Assembly (NCBI RefSeq): GCF_000949475.1
Contig: NZ_JRHC01000003.1
Span: 310,001 to 374,000, forward strand
From: Draconibacterium sediminis
Lineage (GTDB): Bacteria; Bacteroidota; Bacteroidia; Bacteroidales; Prolixibacteraceae
Length of the DNA: 64,000 bases
Reading direction: 5' to 3'
The notes under the pieces: generated by a model
The model's database searches: none
Seen by the model: only the letters and a program-made list of their open reading frames with translations
Told to the model about the DNA's origin: nothing
Made by a program: the position numbers and the translations under genes
Shown: piece after piece, positions 34,125 through 43,477 of the stretch
Layout of the letters: each line of letters opens with the position of its first letter
Position numbering within the stretch: position 1 is the stretch's first letter

Positions 34125-35963
34125 ATGAAGGCAGCGAAGATAAATAACGAGAAAAATAAAAGTGAGCGGATAGAAAATACTAAACTTTTTGAAGTGGCCT
34201 GGGAGGTATGTAACCAGGTGGGGGGGATTTACACCGTAATTCGCTCCAAAGTACCATCGGTGATCAAGAAATGGGGCAATGAGAACTATTTTCTTATCGG
34301 GCCTTATTTTGCCGAACAGGCAGCAGCACATTTCGATCCGGCCACCGATTTCTCCACACCAATTGGTAAAGCTGTTTTGGAAATGCAGTCGCGCGGCTTC
34401 GAAGTGTATTACGGCCAGTGGATTGTCTCGGGACGCCCGAATGTGATTCTTTTTAACCCGTATTCGATCTACGACAAACTGGGTGAAATAAAATACTACT
34501 TGTTTCAGGATTACAATATTGCCATTCCCGATGGTGATGAGTTGCTGGATAAAGTAGCAGCATTTGGATTTCAGGTAAAAGAGTTTTTCCATTATTTGTG
34601 TGGAAGCGATTTCTGTAACGATAATATTATCGCCCACTTCCACGAGTGGATGGCAGGTTTACCAATCCCCGGAATACGAAAATCGAACCTGAATATAAAA
34701 ACGGTATTTACCACTCACGCAACATTGCTGGGTCGTTACCTGGCCATGAATGATCAGGAATTTTACAGTCATTTACCATTTTACAATTGGGAAGAAGAAG
34801 CTAATAAATTTAATGTGGCGCCTATTGCAAACATTGAGCGGGCATCGGCACATGGTGCGCACGTATTTACCACTGTAAGTGAAGTTACGGCTCGCGAGTG
34901 TACACATTTGCTGGGCCGCACACCTGATTTGATTCTTCCAAATGGACTGAACATTGAAAGGTTCGAGGCAACTCACGAAGTACAAAACCAACACGTTCAG
35001 GTAAAGAAAAAGATCCATGAGTTTGTAATGGGGCACTTTTTCCAGAGTTATTCTTTCGATCTGGATAAAACCCTTTATTTCTTTACTTCGGGGCGCTACG
35101 AGTACCAAAATAAGGGTTACGATTTAACGCTTGAGGCACTGGCACGCCTGAACTGGAAAATGCAGCAGGCCGGAACGGATATGACGGTGGTTTCGTTCTT
35201 TATTACAAAACGCCCGTTCTATTCATTTAACCCTGAGGTGTTACAATCAAAGGCTCAGATTGAAGATGTTGGTCGTGTTGTTGAGGAGATTCAACGCCAG
35301 GTAGGCGATAGGCTGTATAAGGAAATTACAATGATTTCCGGTCAATATGAGTTCCCTGACTTAAGAGCTTTGGTTGACGATTACCTGCGATTGAAATTGC
35401 GACGTAATGTACAAAGCTGGAAAACTCAAAATCTACCAAAAGTAGTTACGCATCAGTTGGTTGACGATGCCAAAGATGAGATACTCAATTTCCTGCGTAC
35501 CTCGAACCTGGTGAATAACCGGCACGATAAAGTTAAAATTGTATATCACCCGGATTTTATTGCCACAACGAATCCGCTTTTCAAAATGGATTACACACAG
35601 TTTGTTCGCGGATGTCATTTGGGAATTTTCCCGAGTATGTACGAACCATGGGGTTATACACCACTTGAGTGCCTGGCCAGTGGTTTACCATCAATAACCA
35701 GTAATCTGGCCGGATTTGGCGATTATGTGGTAAACAATGTTACCGATCACGATAACAAAGGAATGTTTATTATCGACCGGACAGACGGTAATTTTAACCG
35801 CGCAGCCGAAGAGTTGGCAAACATGTTGTTTGAGTTTGTAAACTTATCGCGCCGCGACCGGATTGCATTACGTTATCGTTGCGAAGAAGCGGCCATGCAT
35901 TTCGACTGGTCGAACCTGGGGAAATTTTATGATGAAGCTTACAAACTGGTTTCTGAGCGCTAA
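34125..35963 (+). CDS. GT3-family (eukaryote-type) glycogen synthase
   Basis: 612 residues, cytoplasmic. Near the N-terminus EVAWEVCNQVGGIYTVIRSK is the hallmark of GT3 glycogen synthases (animal/fungal type); HEHW-like FHEWMAGLPI, TTHATLLGRYLA, LPNGLNIERF and the C-terminal FPSMYEPWGYTPLECLASGLPSI with the E-x7-E motif complete the GT-B fold. It should extend alpha-1,4-glucan from UDP-glucose rather than ADP-glucose (family knowledge). It sits between ompH2 (after a terminator) and murI (20 bp downstream), so it probably starts the glycogen synthase-murI transcript. Confidence 0.92.
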   Translation: MKAAKINNEKNKSERIENTKLFEVAWEVCNQVGGIYTVIRSKVPSVIKKWGNENYFLIGPYFAEQAAAHFDPATDFSTPIGKAVLEMQSRGFEVYYGQWIVSGRPNVILFNPYSIYDKLGEIKYYLFQDYNIAIPDGDELLDKVAAFGFQVKEFFHYLCGSDFCNDNIIAHFHEWMAGLPIPGIRKSNLNIKTVFTTHATLLGRYLAMNDQEFYSHLPFYNWEEEANKFNVAPIANIERASAHGAHVFTTVSEVTARECTHLLGRTPDLILPNGLNIERFEATHEVQNQHVQVKKKIHEFVMGHFFQSYSFDLDKTLYFFTSGRYEYQNKGYDLTLEALARLNWKMQQAGTDMTVVSFFITKRPFYSFNPEVLQSKAQIEDVGRVVEEIQRQVGDRLYKEITMISGQYEFPDLRALVDDYLRLKLRRNVQSWKTQNLPKVVTHQLVDDAKDEILNFLRTSNLVNNRHDKVKIVYHPDFIATTNPLFKMDYTQFVRGCHLGIFPSMYEPWGYTPLECLASGLPSITSNLAGFGDYVVNNVTDHDNKGMFIIDRTDGNFNRAAEELANMLFEFVNLSRRDRIALRYRCEEAAMHFDWSNLGKFYDEAYKLVSER

Positions 35964-35983
35964 AAACAACAGATTTGGATGAT

Positions 35984-36811
35984 ATGAGACTTTCTCCAAT
36001 TGGAGTTTTTGATTCCGGGTATGGCGGGCTAACCGTTTTGAAAGAGCTGATAAAGTCGATGCCCGAATACGACTTTTTATACCTTGGCGACAATGCCCGA
36101 ACACCTTACGGTACGCGGTCGTTCGATGTGGTTTACGACTACACACTGCAGGCTGTAAAATATCTTTTTTCGCAAGGATGTCCGTTGGTAATAATTGCCT
36201 GTAATACAGCTTCGGCAAAGGCTTTGCGTAACATTCAAATGTTGGATTTACCGCACATGGCTCCCGAAAATCGTGTGTTGGGCGTAATCCGTCCCAGCGT
36301 TGAAAAGGTCGCTGAAATTACCCGGAACGGGCATGTTGGCGTTTTGGGAACGGTTGGAACAGTGGTGTCGGAATCGTACCCGATAGAACTGGAAAAATGG
36401 TCGGATGGTCGTGTAAAATCAACCGTCCAGGAAGCTTGCCCCATGTGGGTGCCATTGGTCGAGAATAATGAAATGGATAATCCGGGTGCCGATTATTTTG
36501 TAAAGAAAAATATCGACTCCGTATTTCAGAAAGATAATTCGTTAGATACGCTTATCCTTGGGTGTACGCACTATCCGTTACTTATCGATGTGATTAAAAA
36601 GTATGTGCCCGAAAATATAAATATTTTAACCCAGGGTGCCATTGTTGCCGAAAAGCTGGTTGATTACTTACAACGTCATCCTGAAATGGAACAGCGATTA
36701 AGCAAAGTAGGAAGTTTGGAATACCAGACCACCGAATCAGCTGCCACCTTCGAAAGTAAAGCGGCTTTATTTATGGGTAGCGAGGTGAACGCCAAAACGG
36801 TTCACCTCTAA
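35984..36811 (+). CDS. murI: Glutamate racemase
   Basis: About 275 residues from the ATG at 35984 (RLSPIGVFDSGYGGLTVL); a TTG three codons earlier is less likely. Both catalytic cysteines are present: ACNTASA and LGCTHYPLL. The enzyme supplies D-glutamate for peptidoglycan. It lies 20 bp after the glycogen synthase gene; the order ompH-ompH-...-murI is widespread in Bacteroidales. Confidence 0.95.
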   Translation: MRLSPIGVFDSGYGGLTVLKELIKSMPEYDFLYLGDNARTPYGTRSFDVVYDYTLQAVKYLFSQGCPLVIIACNTASAKALRNIQMLDLPHMAPENRVLGVIRPSVEKVAEITRNGHVGVLGTVGTVVSESYPIELEKWSDGRVKSTVQEACPMWVPLVENNEMDNPGADYFVKKNIDSVFQKDNSLDTLILGCTHYPLLIDVIKKYVPENINILTQGAIVAEKLVDYLQRHPEMEQRLSKVGSLEYQTTESAATFESKAALFMGSEVNAKTVHL

Positions 36812-36823
36812 AATGAGTATTTC

Positions 36824-37921
36824 CTAATTCTGTAGTTCAGAAAAATAAGTCATTACAAAGCTGTCCATTTCAGCAAATTGATCTTCCATGCTTTGCAATA
36901 ACTTGTATTGTGCGCGAGCACGAACCAGGTTATGATCGGGCGATTTTGTTTTGTAATAATTATCTCCGTCTATATAATCAATCAGAAATCGTAGAACCTG
37001 TTCGTAGGTAATATAACGCGCCGAAAATGCGAGGTAATCAATTTCTTTAGGGCTTAAAAAAGAGGCCGTTTCTTCCAGATATCCCTTGGCAAAAGCTTTA
37101 AAGATTTCCAAATCCATCGAAACATTATCCAGGTTCTTGTCGTCTTCCAAACCGGTGTTGGTGTAAAAACGCATGGCATCGCCAAAGTCGTTTAAAACGG
37201 TGCTACTGAGTACCGTGTCCAAATCGATCACACAAAGCACTTCGCCGTTTTTATCGAAAAGAATGTTGTTTATTTTAGTGTCGTTATGGCTGATGCGCGT
37301 TGGGATTTCACCGTTTTCCACCAATTCCCAAAACGCCAGCATTTCTTCTTTTCTGCTTTCAATCCACGAAATTTCTTTGCTTACTTCAGCTTTTCTGCCA
37401 ACCGGATCTTTTGCCAGCACTTCATCCCACTGTTTAAAGCGGTAGCGGATATCGTGAAAGCCCGGAAGAATATTTACAAGCGGCTCTTTTAAATCGGCCA
37501 CCAGCGACTGGAATTTGCCAATTCCTTTACCACCTGCATACGCCAGTTCCGGAGTTTCTGCCGCTTCGTAGGCAATGGTATCTTCTATAAAAAGACAAAC
37601 TGCCCAAAATTCTTCTTCATCATCCAAAAAATACAACTTGCCATCGTTGGCAGGAATTACGGTCATTGCCTCGCGCAAAGGATCGCCACCGGCAGCAACA
37701 ACTTTCTTTTTAATGTGCGTGCAAACTTTTTGAATATTCTCCATCATCGCGGGGATGGGAGAGAAGATATTCTTGTTTTTGCGCTGTAAAATATATCGGG
37801 GACCGCCGTTTTTGGTAGTAATAATAAAGGTGTCGTTTATAAAACCTTCGCCCAGTGGTTCTACGTTTTCAATTTCGCCCTCGAGTTGAAAGTGTTGTGC
37901 AATGTTCGTTAAATTCGTCAT
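36824..37921 (-). CDS. Sugar kinase of the aminoglycoside-phosphotransferase (NahK/AmgK-like) family
   Basis: 365 residues. An APH/choline kinase-type fold: N-lobe with PLGEGFINDTFII (P-loop-like) and ILQRKN, C-lobe with the catalytic loop ISHNDTKINNILFD (HxDxxxxN) and the metal-binding VIDLDTV. Members of this branch phosphorylate N-acetylhexosamines or other sugars at C1. It is followed by a nucleotidyltransferase gene upstream on the same strand (stop at 37995), though a terminator lies between them. Together they would make NDP-sugars (inference). Confidence 0.85.
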   Translation of the reverse strand: MTNLTNIAQHFQLEGEIENVEPLGEGFINDTFIITTKNGGPRYILQRKNKNIFSPIPAMMENIQKVCTHIKKKVVAAGGDPLREAMTVIPANDGKLYFLDDEEEFWAVCLFIEDTIAYEAAETPELAYAGGKGIGKFQSLVADLKEPLVNILPGFHDIRYRFKQWDEVLAKDPVGRKAEVSKEISWIESRKEEMLAFWELVENGEIPTRISHNDTKINNILFDKNGEVLCVIDLDTVLSSTVLNDFGDAMRFYTNTGLEDDKNLDNVSMDLEIFKAFAKGYLEETASFLSPKEIDYLAFSARYITYEQVLRFLIDYIDGDNYYKTKSPDHNLVRARAQYKLLQSMEDQFAEMDSFVMTYFSELQN

Positions 37922-37940
37922 GTTGGTTTAGCTATGTTAG

Positions 37941-37979
37941 AAAACGAAGTCGGAAAATTCTCGTTCCCGACTTCGTTTT
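37941..37979 (-). terminator. Terminator between the nucleotidyltransferase and sugar kinase genes
   Basis: A perfect 13-bp stem (37941-37953 with 37967-37979) and A/T-rich flanks. On the minus strand it is followed by T, but the terminating strength may allow read-through into the kinase gene. Confidence 0.7.
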
Positions 37980-37994
37980 TATATTATATACTTA

Positions 37995-38894
37995 TTACCA
38001 GAGTTTGTTCGGATATACACCTTCTTCAATTAAGGCGTTAATTTTATTCACCACAATTGGTTTGTCCTCCTTGTAGGTAACGCCAAACCATGGCGAGTTG
38101 GCTTCCAGTACTTTTACTTTCACCTCGTTGTCTTCAATCATTTCGAAAACCACCGAAGGAATGTACATCTCCGATTTTGGTTTGTCAATCTCTGTTTCGA
38201 GGAACTTTACAAATTTGCTTTCCAGCGCCTTGAAAATTGAGGGATGAAAACCCCAGAAGTTCATCGACACTCTCTCGTTTCCGGTTAAAGGAGTTTCCGA
38301 GCCATCTTCCGCAATGGTAACGGCAGCATCTTCTTTTTTGAAAATGTTGTGTGTTTCAACAATCTTTACGAGGTTGTCGTTTTCATTCACGGTGCACATC
38401 CCCCGCGAAACCGATCCGTGGTCCGACAGTGTATTTTTAAGTTGGTAGCCGATCATCGAAAAAGTTTGTTCCTGCACCGCGTTGTTCAGGAAGTCGGCCA
38501 TAATACGGTAAGCTCCCTCTCCGTAAAAGTCGTCGGCATTTATGGCGCAAAAAGGCTCGTTTATTACATCTTTGGCAACCAGAATTGCATGGGCAGTTCC
38601 CCATGGTTTTTCGCGTCCTTCAGGTAATGTAAATCCTTCAGGTAAGTTGTCTAACTCCTGAAAAACATATTCTACATCAATTTTGCCACTTAATTTTGCT
38701 TCAAACTTTTCTTTAAACGCATCGGCAAAACTTTCGCGAATAACAAAAACTACTTTGCCAAAACCGGCACGAATAGCGTCGAAAATGGTGTAATCGATAA
38801 TTGCTTCTCCGTTCGGGCCAACAGGTTCAACTTGTTTAAGGCCTCCAAAACGACTTCCCATTCCTGCAGCCAGTATGAGTAAGGTTGGTTTCAT
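37995..38894 (-). CDS. Sugar nucleotidyltransferase
   Basis: 299 residues. The Rossmann-like nucleotidyltransferase fold starts LLILAAGMGSRFGGLKQVEPVGPNG (G-x-G-x-R-x9-K signature), with NADDFYG as the metal-binding motif and EKPWGTAHAIL. It resembles glucose-1-phosphate uridylyl- or related transferases without the left-handed helix domain. The adjacent sugar-1-kinase suggests it activates the kinase product. Its substrate cannot be read from the sequence. Confidence 0.88.
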   Translation of the reverse strand: MKPTLLILAAGMGSRFGGLKQVEPVGPNGEAIIDYTIFDAIRAGFGKVVFVIRESFADAFKEKFEAKLSGKIDVEYVFQELDNLPEGFTLPEGREKPWGTAHAILVAKDVINEPFCAINADDFYGEGAYRIMADFLNNAVQEQTFSMIGYQLKNTLSDHGSVSRGMCTVNENDNLVKIVETHNIFKKEDAAVTIAEDGSETPLTGNERVSMNFWGFHPSIFKALESKFVKFLETEIDKPKSEMYIPSVVFEMIEDNEVKVKVLEANSPWFGVTYKEDKPIVVNKINALIEEGVYPNKLW

Positions 38895-38951
38895 ATTTCT
38901 AATTTTTGGTTTTTATTTTTCCTCTTCTAACTTCTCTCCTGTCTTCCATCT

Positions 38952-39464
38952 TTATTTGTACCAGCTTGAATACATGTGGTAAGCATTTGCAATTCGCTCC
39001 ACCTCGCCATGTAACAGTTCGGGGCTGATATCTTTTACTTTTTTGGCCGGAACACCTGCGTAAACACTTCCCGATTCAACACGGGTATTTTTGGTAACCA
39101 CCGAGCCGGCAGCAATAATCGAATTGCTTTCAACAATCGCATTGTCAAGAACAACCGCGTTCATCCCAATCATTACATTGTCTTTAATGGTGCAACCATG
39201 AACGATGGCACCGTGCGCAATAGTTACGTTGTTGCCAATATTGGTTGGGCTTTTTTGGTAGGTAGCGTGTATCGTCGCGTTGTCCTGCACATTGGTGTTA
39301 TTACCAATTTTAATGTAATGTACATCGCCGCGAATTACAGCGCTGTACCAAATACTGCAGTTGTCACCTATTTCAACATCGCCTATAAGTGTTGCTGTTT
39401 CTGCCAAAAAACAGTCTTTTCCAATTTTAGGAGTCTTATCTTTTAGTTGTTTTATAATCGCCAT
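38952..39464 (-). CDS. Gamma-carbonic-anhydrase-family hexapeptide-repeat protein
   Basis: About 170 residues from the ATG at 39464 (MAIIKQLKDKTPKIG); an ORF extension to 39509 would run through the -7 box. Left-handed beta-helix hexapeptide repeats: ATLIGDVEIGDNCSIWYSAVIRGDVHYIKIGNNTNVQDNATIH, then IGNNVTIAHGAIVHGCTI with the metal-binding His. This is the YrdA/CaiE-like gamma-CA group; some have carbonic anhydrase activity, many do not. Single gene. Confidence 0.9.
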   Translation of the reverse strand: MAIIKQLKDKTPKIGKDCFLAETATLIGDVEIGDNCSIWYSAVIRGDVHYIKIGNNTNVQDNATIHATYQKSPTNIGNNVTIAHGAIVHGCTIKDNVMIGMNAVVLDNAIVESNSIIAAGSVVTKNTRVESGSVYAGVPAKKVKDISPELLHGEVERIANAYHMYSSWYK

Positions 39465-39490
39465 TATCTGAATTGGTTTTAAATTGATTA

Positions 39491-39498
39491 CAAAAATA
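39491..39498 (-). promoter_or_regulatory. Putative -7 box (TATTTTTG) for the gamma-CA gene
   Basis: On the minus strand fits TAnnTTTG, 26 bp upstream of the ATG at 39464. Confidence 0.4.
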
Positions 39499-39738
39499 AG
39501 AAAACCCAAAAACTATCACAGAAGTCATCGAAATCTTGTTAAATAATGGTTACATTTGTTACAAGATTCTTCGATCGACCTTGATGAAAACCGGTTCTAA
39601 AATTATGATTTAGTAGTTTTGGAGTCGTTTTTTTTATGAATTATAACAGACTTAAGAGAAAATAACTAAAATTTGAAAATTGGGGTTGATAAATAATCAA
39701 TCTTTTTTTTCGATATTGAAATCAAATATTTTTTAGAG

Positions 39739-41580
39739 ATGAAAGAAACTAAAGTTATCGAACTGGAAGAAGTTGCCATTAGGTTTTCTGGCGATTCCGG
39801 CGATGGAATGCAGCTTACCGGAACCTTGTTTTCCGACACTACAGCACTTCTGGGAAATGATATTTCTACCTTTCCCGACTATCCGTCCGAAATTCGCGCA
39901 CCACAGGGAACAGTGGGGGGTGTATCGGGTTTTCAGGTACAATTTGGGAAAAAGCAAGTAAATACCCCGGGAGACAATGCCAATGTATTGGTTGCCATGA
40001 ACCCGGCGGCTATAAAAGCAAATGCACGCTTTTTAGAGCCCGGAGGTACGATTATATACGATTCTGATTCGTTTACAGAAAAGAACCTGAGGAAGGCAAA
40101 CTTTGAAACTGACGATCCTTTTGCAGAATGTAATCTCGAGGATTTCTTTAAGATTCCTGTACCAATTTCAAGTCTTACACAAGAGGGGCTAAAGGATTTT
40201 GGCCTGGATAACAAAAGTGTGATGAGAAGCAAAAACATGTTTGCTTTGGGATTGGTATGCTGGATGTTTAATCGCCCGCTGGATTACGTTGAGGAATTTG
40301 TAAAGAATAAATTCAGGAAAAAACCGGTTGTTGTTGATTCAAACATAAAAGTTTTGCACGATGGTTATAACTACGGTTTAACCATGCAACACATGACACC
40401 AAGTTACCTGGTACATCCGGCAGAAATTGAAAACGGTACTTACCGAAATATAAATGGTAACCATGCTACGGCGTGGGGACTTTTAGCTGCCGCTGAAAAA
40501 TCGGGACTGGAGCTGTTTTTGGGATCGTACCCCATTACACCTGCAACCGATATTTTAACCGCGTTATCAGAACGAAAAGACCTGGGAGTAAAAACATTCC
40601 AGGCCGAAGATGAGATTGCAGGTATCTGTTCAGCTATCGGTGCTTCGTTTGCCGGCGACCTTGCTGTTACCACCACTTCCGGTCCGGGATTGGCATTAAA
40701 AGGTGAGGCAATTGGTTTGGCTGTTATGGCCGAATTGCCGCTGGTAATTGTAAACGTTCAGCGTGGTGGCCCGTCAACCGGACTACCAACAAAAACCGAG
40801 CAGTCGGATTTAATGCAGGCGCTATACGGACGTAACGGTGAAAGCCCGGTTGTGGTTTTGGCAGCCAGCACACCGTCTGATTGTTTCCATTATGCTTACA
40901 TGTCGGCAAAAATTGCTTTGGAAAGAATGGTTCCGGTTATTTTGCTTACCGATGGTTTCTTAGGAAACGGTAGCGAGCCATGGAAAATTCCTGCAATGGC
41001 CGATCTTCCTTCAATAACTCCACGAGTTGCTAACGACAGCGAAGAATTCCTGGCTTATAAACGCGATGCTGCAACGCTGGCACGTGAGTGGGCATTCCCC
41101 GGAATGGCAGGTTTTGAACACCGAATTGGTGGATTAGAAAAGAATATTACAGGTACAGTTAGTCACGACCCGGAAAACCACCAGGTGAACAGCGAGATCA
41201 GGGAAGAAAAAGTGCAGCGCGTTGTTGACATGATCCCTGATCTGGAGATTTGTGGCGACGAAGACGGAGGCGATGTGCTTGTTGTAAGCTGGGGAGGAAC
41301 CTTTGGCCACACAGCTAGCACAGTTCGCGAACTGCGATTGGCAGGTAAGAGTGTTAGTTTGGCTCATTTCAACTACATTAAACCGCTTCCAAAAAATACA
41401 AAAGAGGTATTCAGCAAATTCAAAAAGATTATTGTTTGCGAGCTTAACCTTGGACAGTTTGCAGCCTATTTGCGTAACGAGTTGCCTGAGTTCAGCTATT
41501 ACCAGGCCAACAAACTAAAAGGACTGCCTTTTACCGTTAGCGAATTAAAAGAAAGTATTACTAAACTTTTGGAGGACTAA
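39739..41580 (+). CDS. korA: 2-oxoglutarate:ferredoxin oxidoreductase, alpha subunit (gamma-alpha fusion)
   Basis: 613 residues. The N-terminal gamma domain (FSGDSGDGMQLTGTLFS, about 10-200) is fused to the PFOR alpha domain (ATAWGLLAAAEKSGLELFLGSYPITPATDIL...). With KorB it oxidises 2-oxoglutarate (or another 2-oxoacid) to the acyl-CoA with ferredoxin as acceptor, or in reverse fixes CO2. It is 3 bp before korB. This pair is typical of anaerobic or facultative Bacteroidota. Confidence 0.94.
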   Translation: MKETKVIELEEVAIRFSGDSGDGMQLTGTLFSDTTALLGNDISTFPDYPSEIRAPQGTVGGVSGFQVQFGKKQVNTPGDNANVLVAMNPAAIKANARFLEPGGTIIYDSDSFTEKNLRKANFETDDPFAECNLEDFFKIPVPISSLTQEGLKDFGLDNKSVMRSKNMFALGLVCWMFNRPLDYVEEFVKNKFRKKPVVVDSNIKVLHDGYNYGLTMQHMTPSYLVHPAEIENGTYRNINGNHATAWGLLAAAEKSGLELFLGSYPITPATDILTALSERKDLGVKTFQAEDEIAGICSAIGASFAGDLAVTTTSGPGLALKGEAIGLAVMAELPLVIVNVQRGGPSTGLPTKTEQSDLMQALYGRNGESPVVVLAASTPSDCFHYAYMSAKIALERMVPVILLTDGFLGNGSEPWKIPAMADLPSITPRVANDSEEFLAYKRDAATLAREWAFPGMAGFEHRIGGLEKNITGTVSHDPENHQVNSEIREEKVQRVVDMIPDLEICGDEDGGDVLVVSWGGTFGHTASTVRELRLAGKSVSLAHFNYIKPLPKNTKEVFSKFKKIIVCELNLGQFAAYLRNELPEFSYYQANKLKGLPFTVSELKESITKLLED

Positions 41581-41583
41581 GCA

Positions 41584-42630
41584 ATGACTGATGTAAAATA
41601 TACAATAAAAGATTTTAAAAGCGAGAACGAAGTACGTTGGTGTGCGGGGTGTGGCGACTTTGCCATTATTAATGCCGTACAGCGTACCATGGCCGGAATG
41701 GGCATTCCGAAAGAGAAATTTGCCGTAATTTCGGGTATTGGTTGTTCATCGCGTTTCCCCTATTATATGAGTACCTTTGGTTTCCACACCATTCACGGAC
41801 GGGCTACTGCCGTTGCATCGGGTGTGAAAGCTGCCAACCCTGAACTAAGTGTTTGGGTAATGACCGGCGACGGCGACTCGATGGCCATTGGTGGTAACCA
41901 CTTTATTCACCTGATTAGAAGGAATATTGATTTAAATGTGGTGCTGTTCAACAACCGTATTTATGGTTTGACCAAAGGACAATATTCGCCAACTTCCGAC
42001 CGTGGTTTTGTGAGTAAAACATCGCCATTCGGAACTGTTGAAGATCCGTTTGTTCCCGGACAATTGGTGATAGGAGCGCGTGGTTCATTCTATGCCCGTT
42101 CAATCGACGGAAACCTGAAACTGAGCCAGTCGGTTCTTGAAAAAGCTGCTGAGCATAAAGGAACATCTGTTGTTGAGGTACTTCAAAACTGTGTGATTTT
42201 TAACAACGGTATTCACAATGCGATTACCGATCCTAATCACCGTGCCGACCGACAACTGGTGCTTGAACATGGAAAACCAATGCTGTTTGGAGCTGAAAAT
42301 GAAAAAGGTTTGGTATTTGAAAATGGCAAACTTAAAGTCGTTAAGATTGGCGAAAACGGGGTAACCGAGGATGATATTCTTGTACACGATGCAATGGAAG
42401 TTGATCCAACGTTGCATTTGGCGTTAATCAATATGGCATTGCCCGATTTCCCGGTTGCACTTGGTGTAATTCGTGCAGTACCTGCTCCTGTTTACGATGT
42501 GGAAATGGAAGCACAAATTAAAGAAATACAGCAAACGCGTAAAGTAAGTTGTGTTGATGAGTTATTAAACTCAGGGAACACCTGGGAAGTAACCGGAAAT
42601 CCGAACGGATCAAGTAAAAAATGTATCTAA
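41584..42630 (+). CDS. korB: 2-oxoglutarate:ferredoxin oxidoreductase, beta subunit
   Basis: 348 residues. TPP-binding beta subunit: RWCAGCGDFAIINA, GIGCSSRFPYYM, GRATAVASGVKAANP, and the diphosphate/Mg motif GDGDSMAIGGNHFIH..NN. No 4Fe-4S ferredoxin domain is seen in the short C-terminus, as in the KorB type. It forms a complex with the preceding KorA and ends in a terminator whose sequence is repeated at 49670. Confidence 0.94.
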   Translation: MTDVKYTIKDFKSENEVRWCAGCGDFAIINAVQRTMAGMGIPKEKFAVISGIGCSSRFPYYMSTFGFHTIHGRATAVASGVKAANPELSVWVMTGDGDSMAIGGNHFIHLIRRNIDLNVVLFNNRIYGLTKGQYSPTSDRGFVSKTSPFGTVEDPFVPGQLVIGARGSFYARSIDGNLKLSQSVLEKAAEHKGTSVVEVLQNCVIFNNGIHNAITDPNHRADRQLVLEHGKPMLFGAENEKGLVFENGKLKVVKIGENGVTEDDILVHDAMEVDPTLHLALINMALPDFPVALGVIRAVPAPVYDVEMEAQIKEIQQTRKVSCVDELLNSGNTWEVTGNPNGSSKKCI

Positions 42631-42650
42631 CATTTGAAGCAAAATAATAG

Positions 42651-42680
42651 AAGGCTCTGCAATTTTGCAGGGCCTTTTTT
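42651..42680 (+). terminator. Terminator after korAB (sequence repeated at 49670)
   Basis: Stem 42651-42662 with 42665-42676 (one T-G pair), followed by a T-run. Its 22-base core 42653-42674 is identical to 49670-49691. Confidence 0.85.
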
Positions 42681-42753
42681 GTTATAAAAACTGACAACCA
42701 TGATTTTAAGTGTCATTTAAATTTCTTTAATTTGTGACCATTAACGAAAATCG

Positions 42754-43350
42754 ATGTTCGATATTCAAACCAACATTAACCTAAAAAAAGGGGACCCGTC
42801 TGCTTTTAAAGACGTATTCCGTTTACTATATCCTCGCCTTAAAGGATATTGCAAATTGTTTATTCCCGACGATAATAAAGTTGAAGACCTTATACAGGAA
42901 ACTTTTATTACGCTTTGGGAGAAACGCAATTCCATAAAACCTGACCGTTCAATTGAAAGTTACCTCTTTGTAATTCTGCGCAACAACTGCCTGAATTTTT
43001 TACGCAATGAAAAGCTGGAACAAACAAGCTCTTCGGTTAATATTGAAGAAGTAAGTGAGCTGCAGTATTTATACCAGATCGACTTTCTGGGCAAAGAAGA
43101 AAAAAGTTTGGAGGAGCAACTTGTTGAATCATTCCAGGTAGCCGTTGATGAGCTGCCTGATAAAATGAGACAGGTATTCACGCTGTGTAAAATTGAAGGC
43201 AAAAAACAAAAAGAAGTAGCTGAGGAAATGGGAATAAGCATAAAAATGGTGGAAAAGCACATTGCCAAAGCCAAAGAACAAATCAGGAAAAAATTGGTTG
43301 ATCAATACCCGGCACTCATCATTATAATAACCTTGTTACTCGAAAAATAG
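42754..43350 (+). CDS. ECF sigma factor (Bacteroidota sigma-70 family)
   Basis: 198 residues. Region 2 (DVFRLLYPRLKGYCKLFI, VEDLIQETFITLWEKR, SYLFVILRNNCLNFLR) and region 4 (QVFTLCKIEGKKQKEVAEEMGISIKMVEKHIAKAKEQIRKKL) are clear. It directs RNA polymerase to the following SusC/SusD genes when the partner anti-sigma factor is inactivated (family knowledge). The hydrophobic C-terminus is typical for this subgroup. It lies 127 bp before the anti-sigma gene. Confidence 0.95.
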   Translation: MFDIQTNINLKKGDPSAFKDVFRLLYPRLKGYCKLFIPDDNKVEDLIQETFITLWEKRNSIKPDRSIESYLFVILRNNCLNFLRNEKLEQTSSSVNIEEVSELQYLYQIDFLGKEEKSLEEQLVESFQVAVDELPDKMRQVFTLCKIEGKKQKEVAEEMGISIKMVEKHIAKAKEQIRKKLVDQYPALIIIITLLLEK

Positions 43351-43477
43351 GGTACTGATATATTCTAAGGTTATTGAAAATCAGCAGTTCTGTTGATTGG
43401 TGAAAAATCGTTAAAATAAATTTTTAAAAAGCAGGTAGGGTTTTTTCACTTTTTGTGTACTACTGTCAGATTACAAC

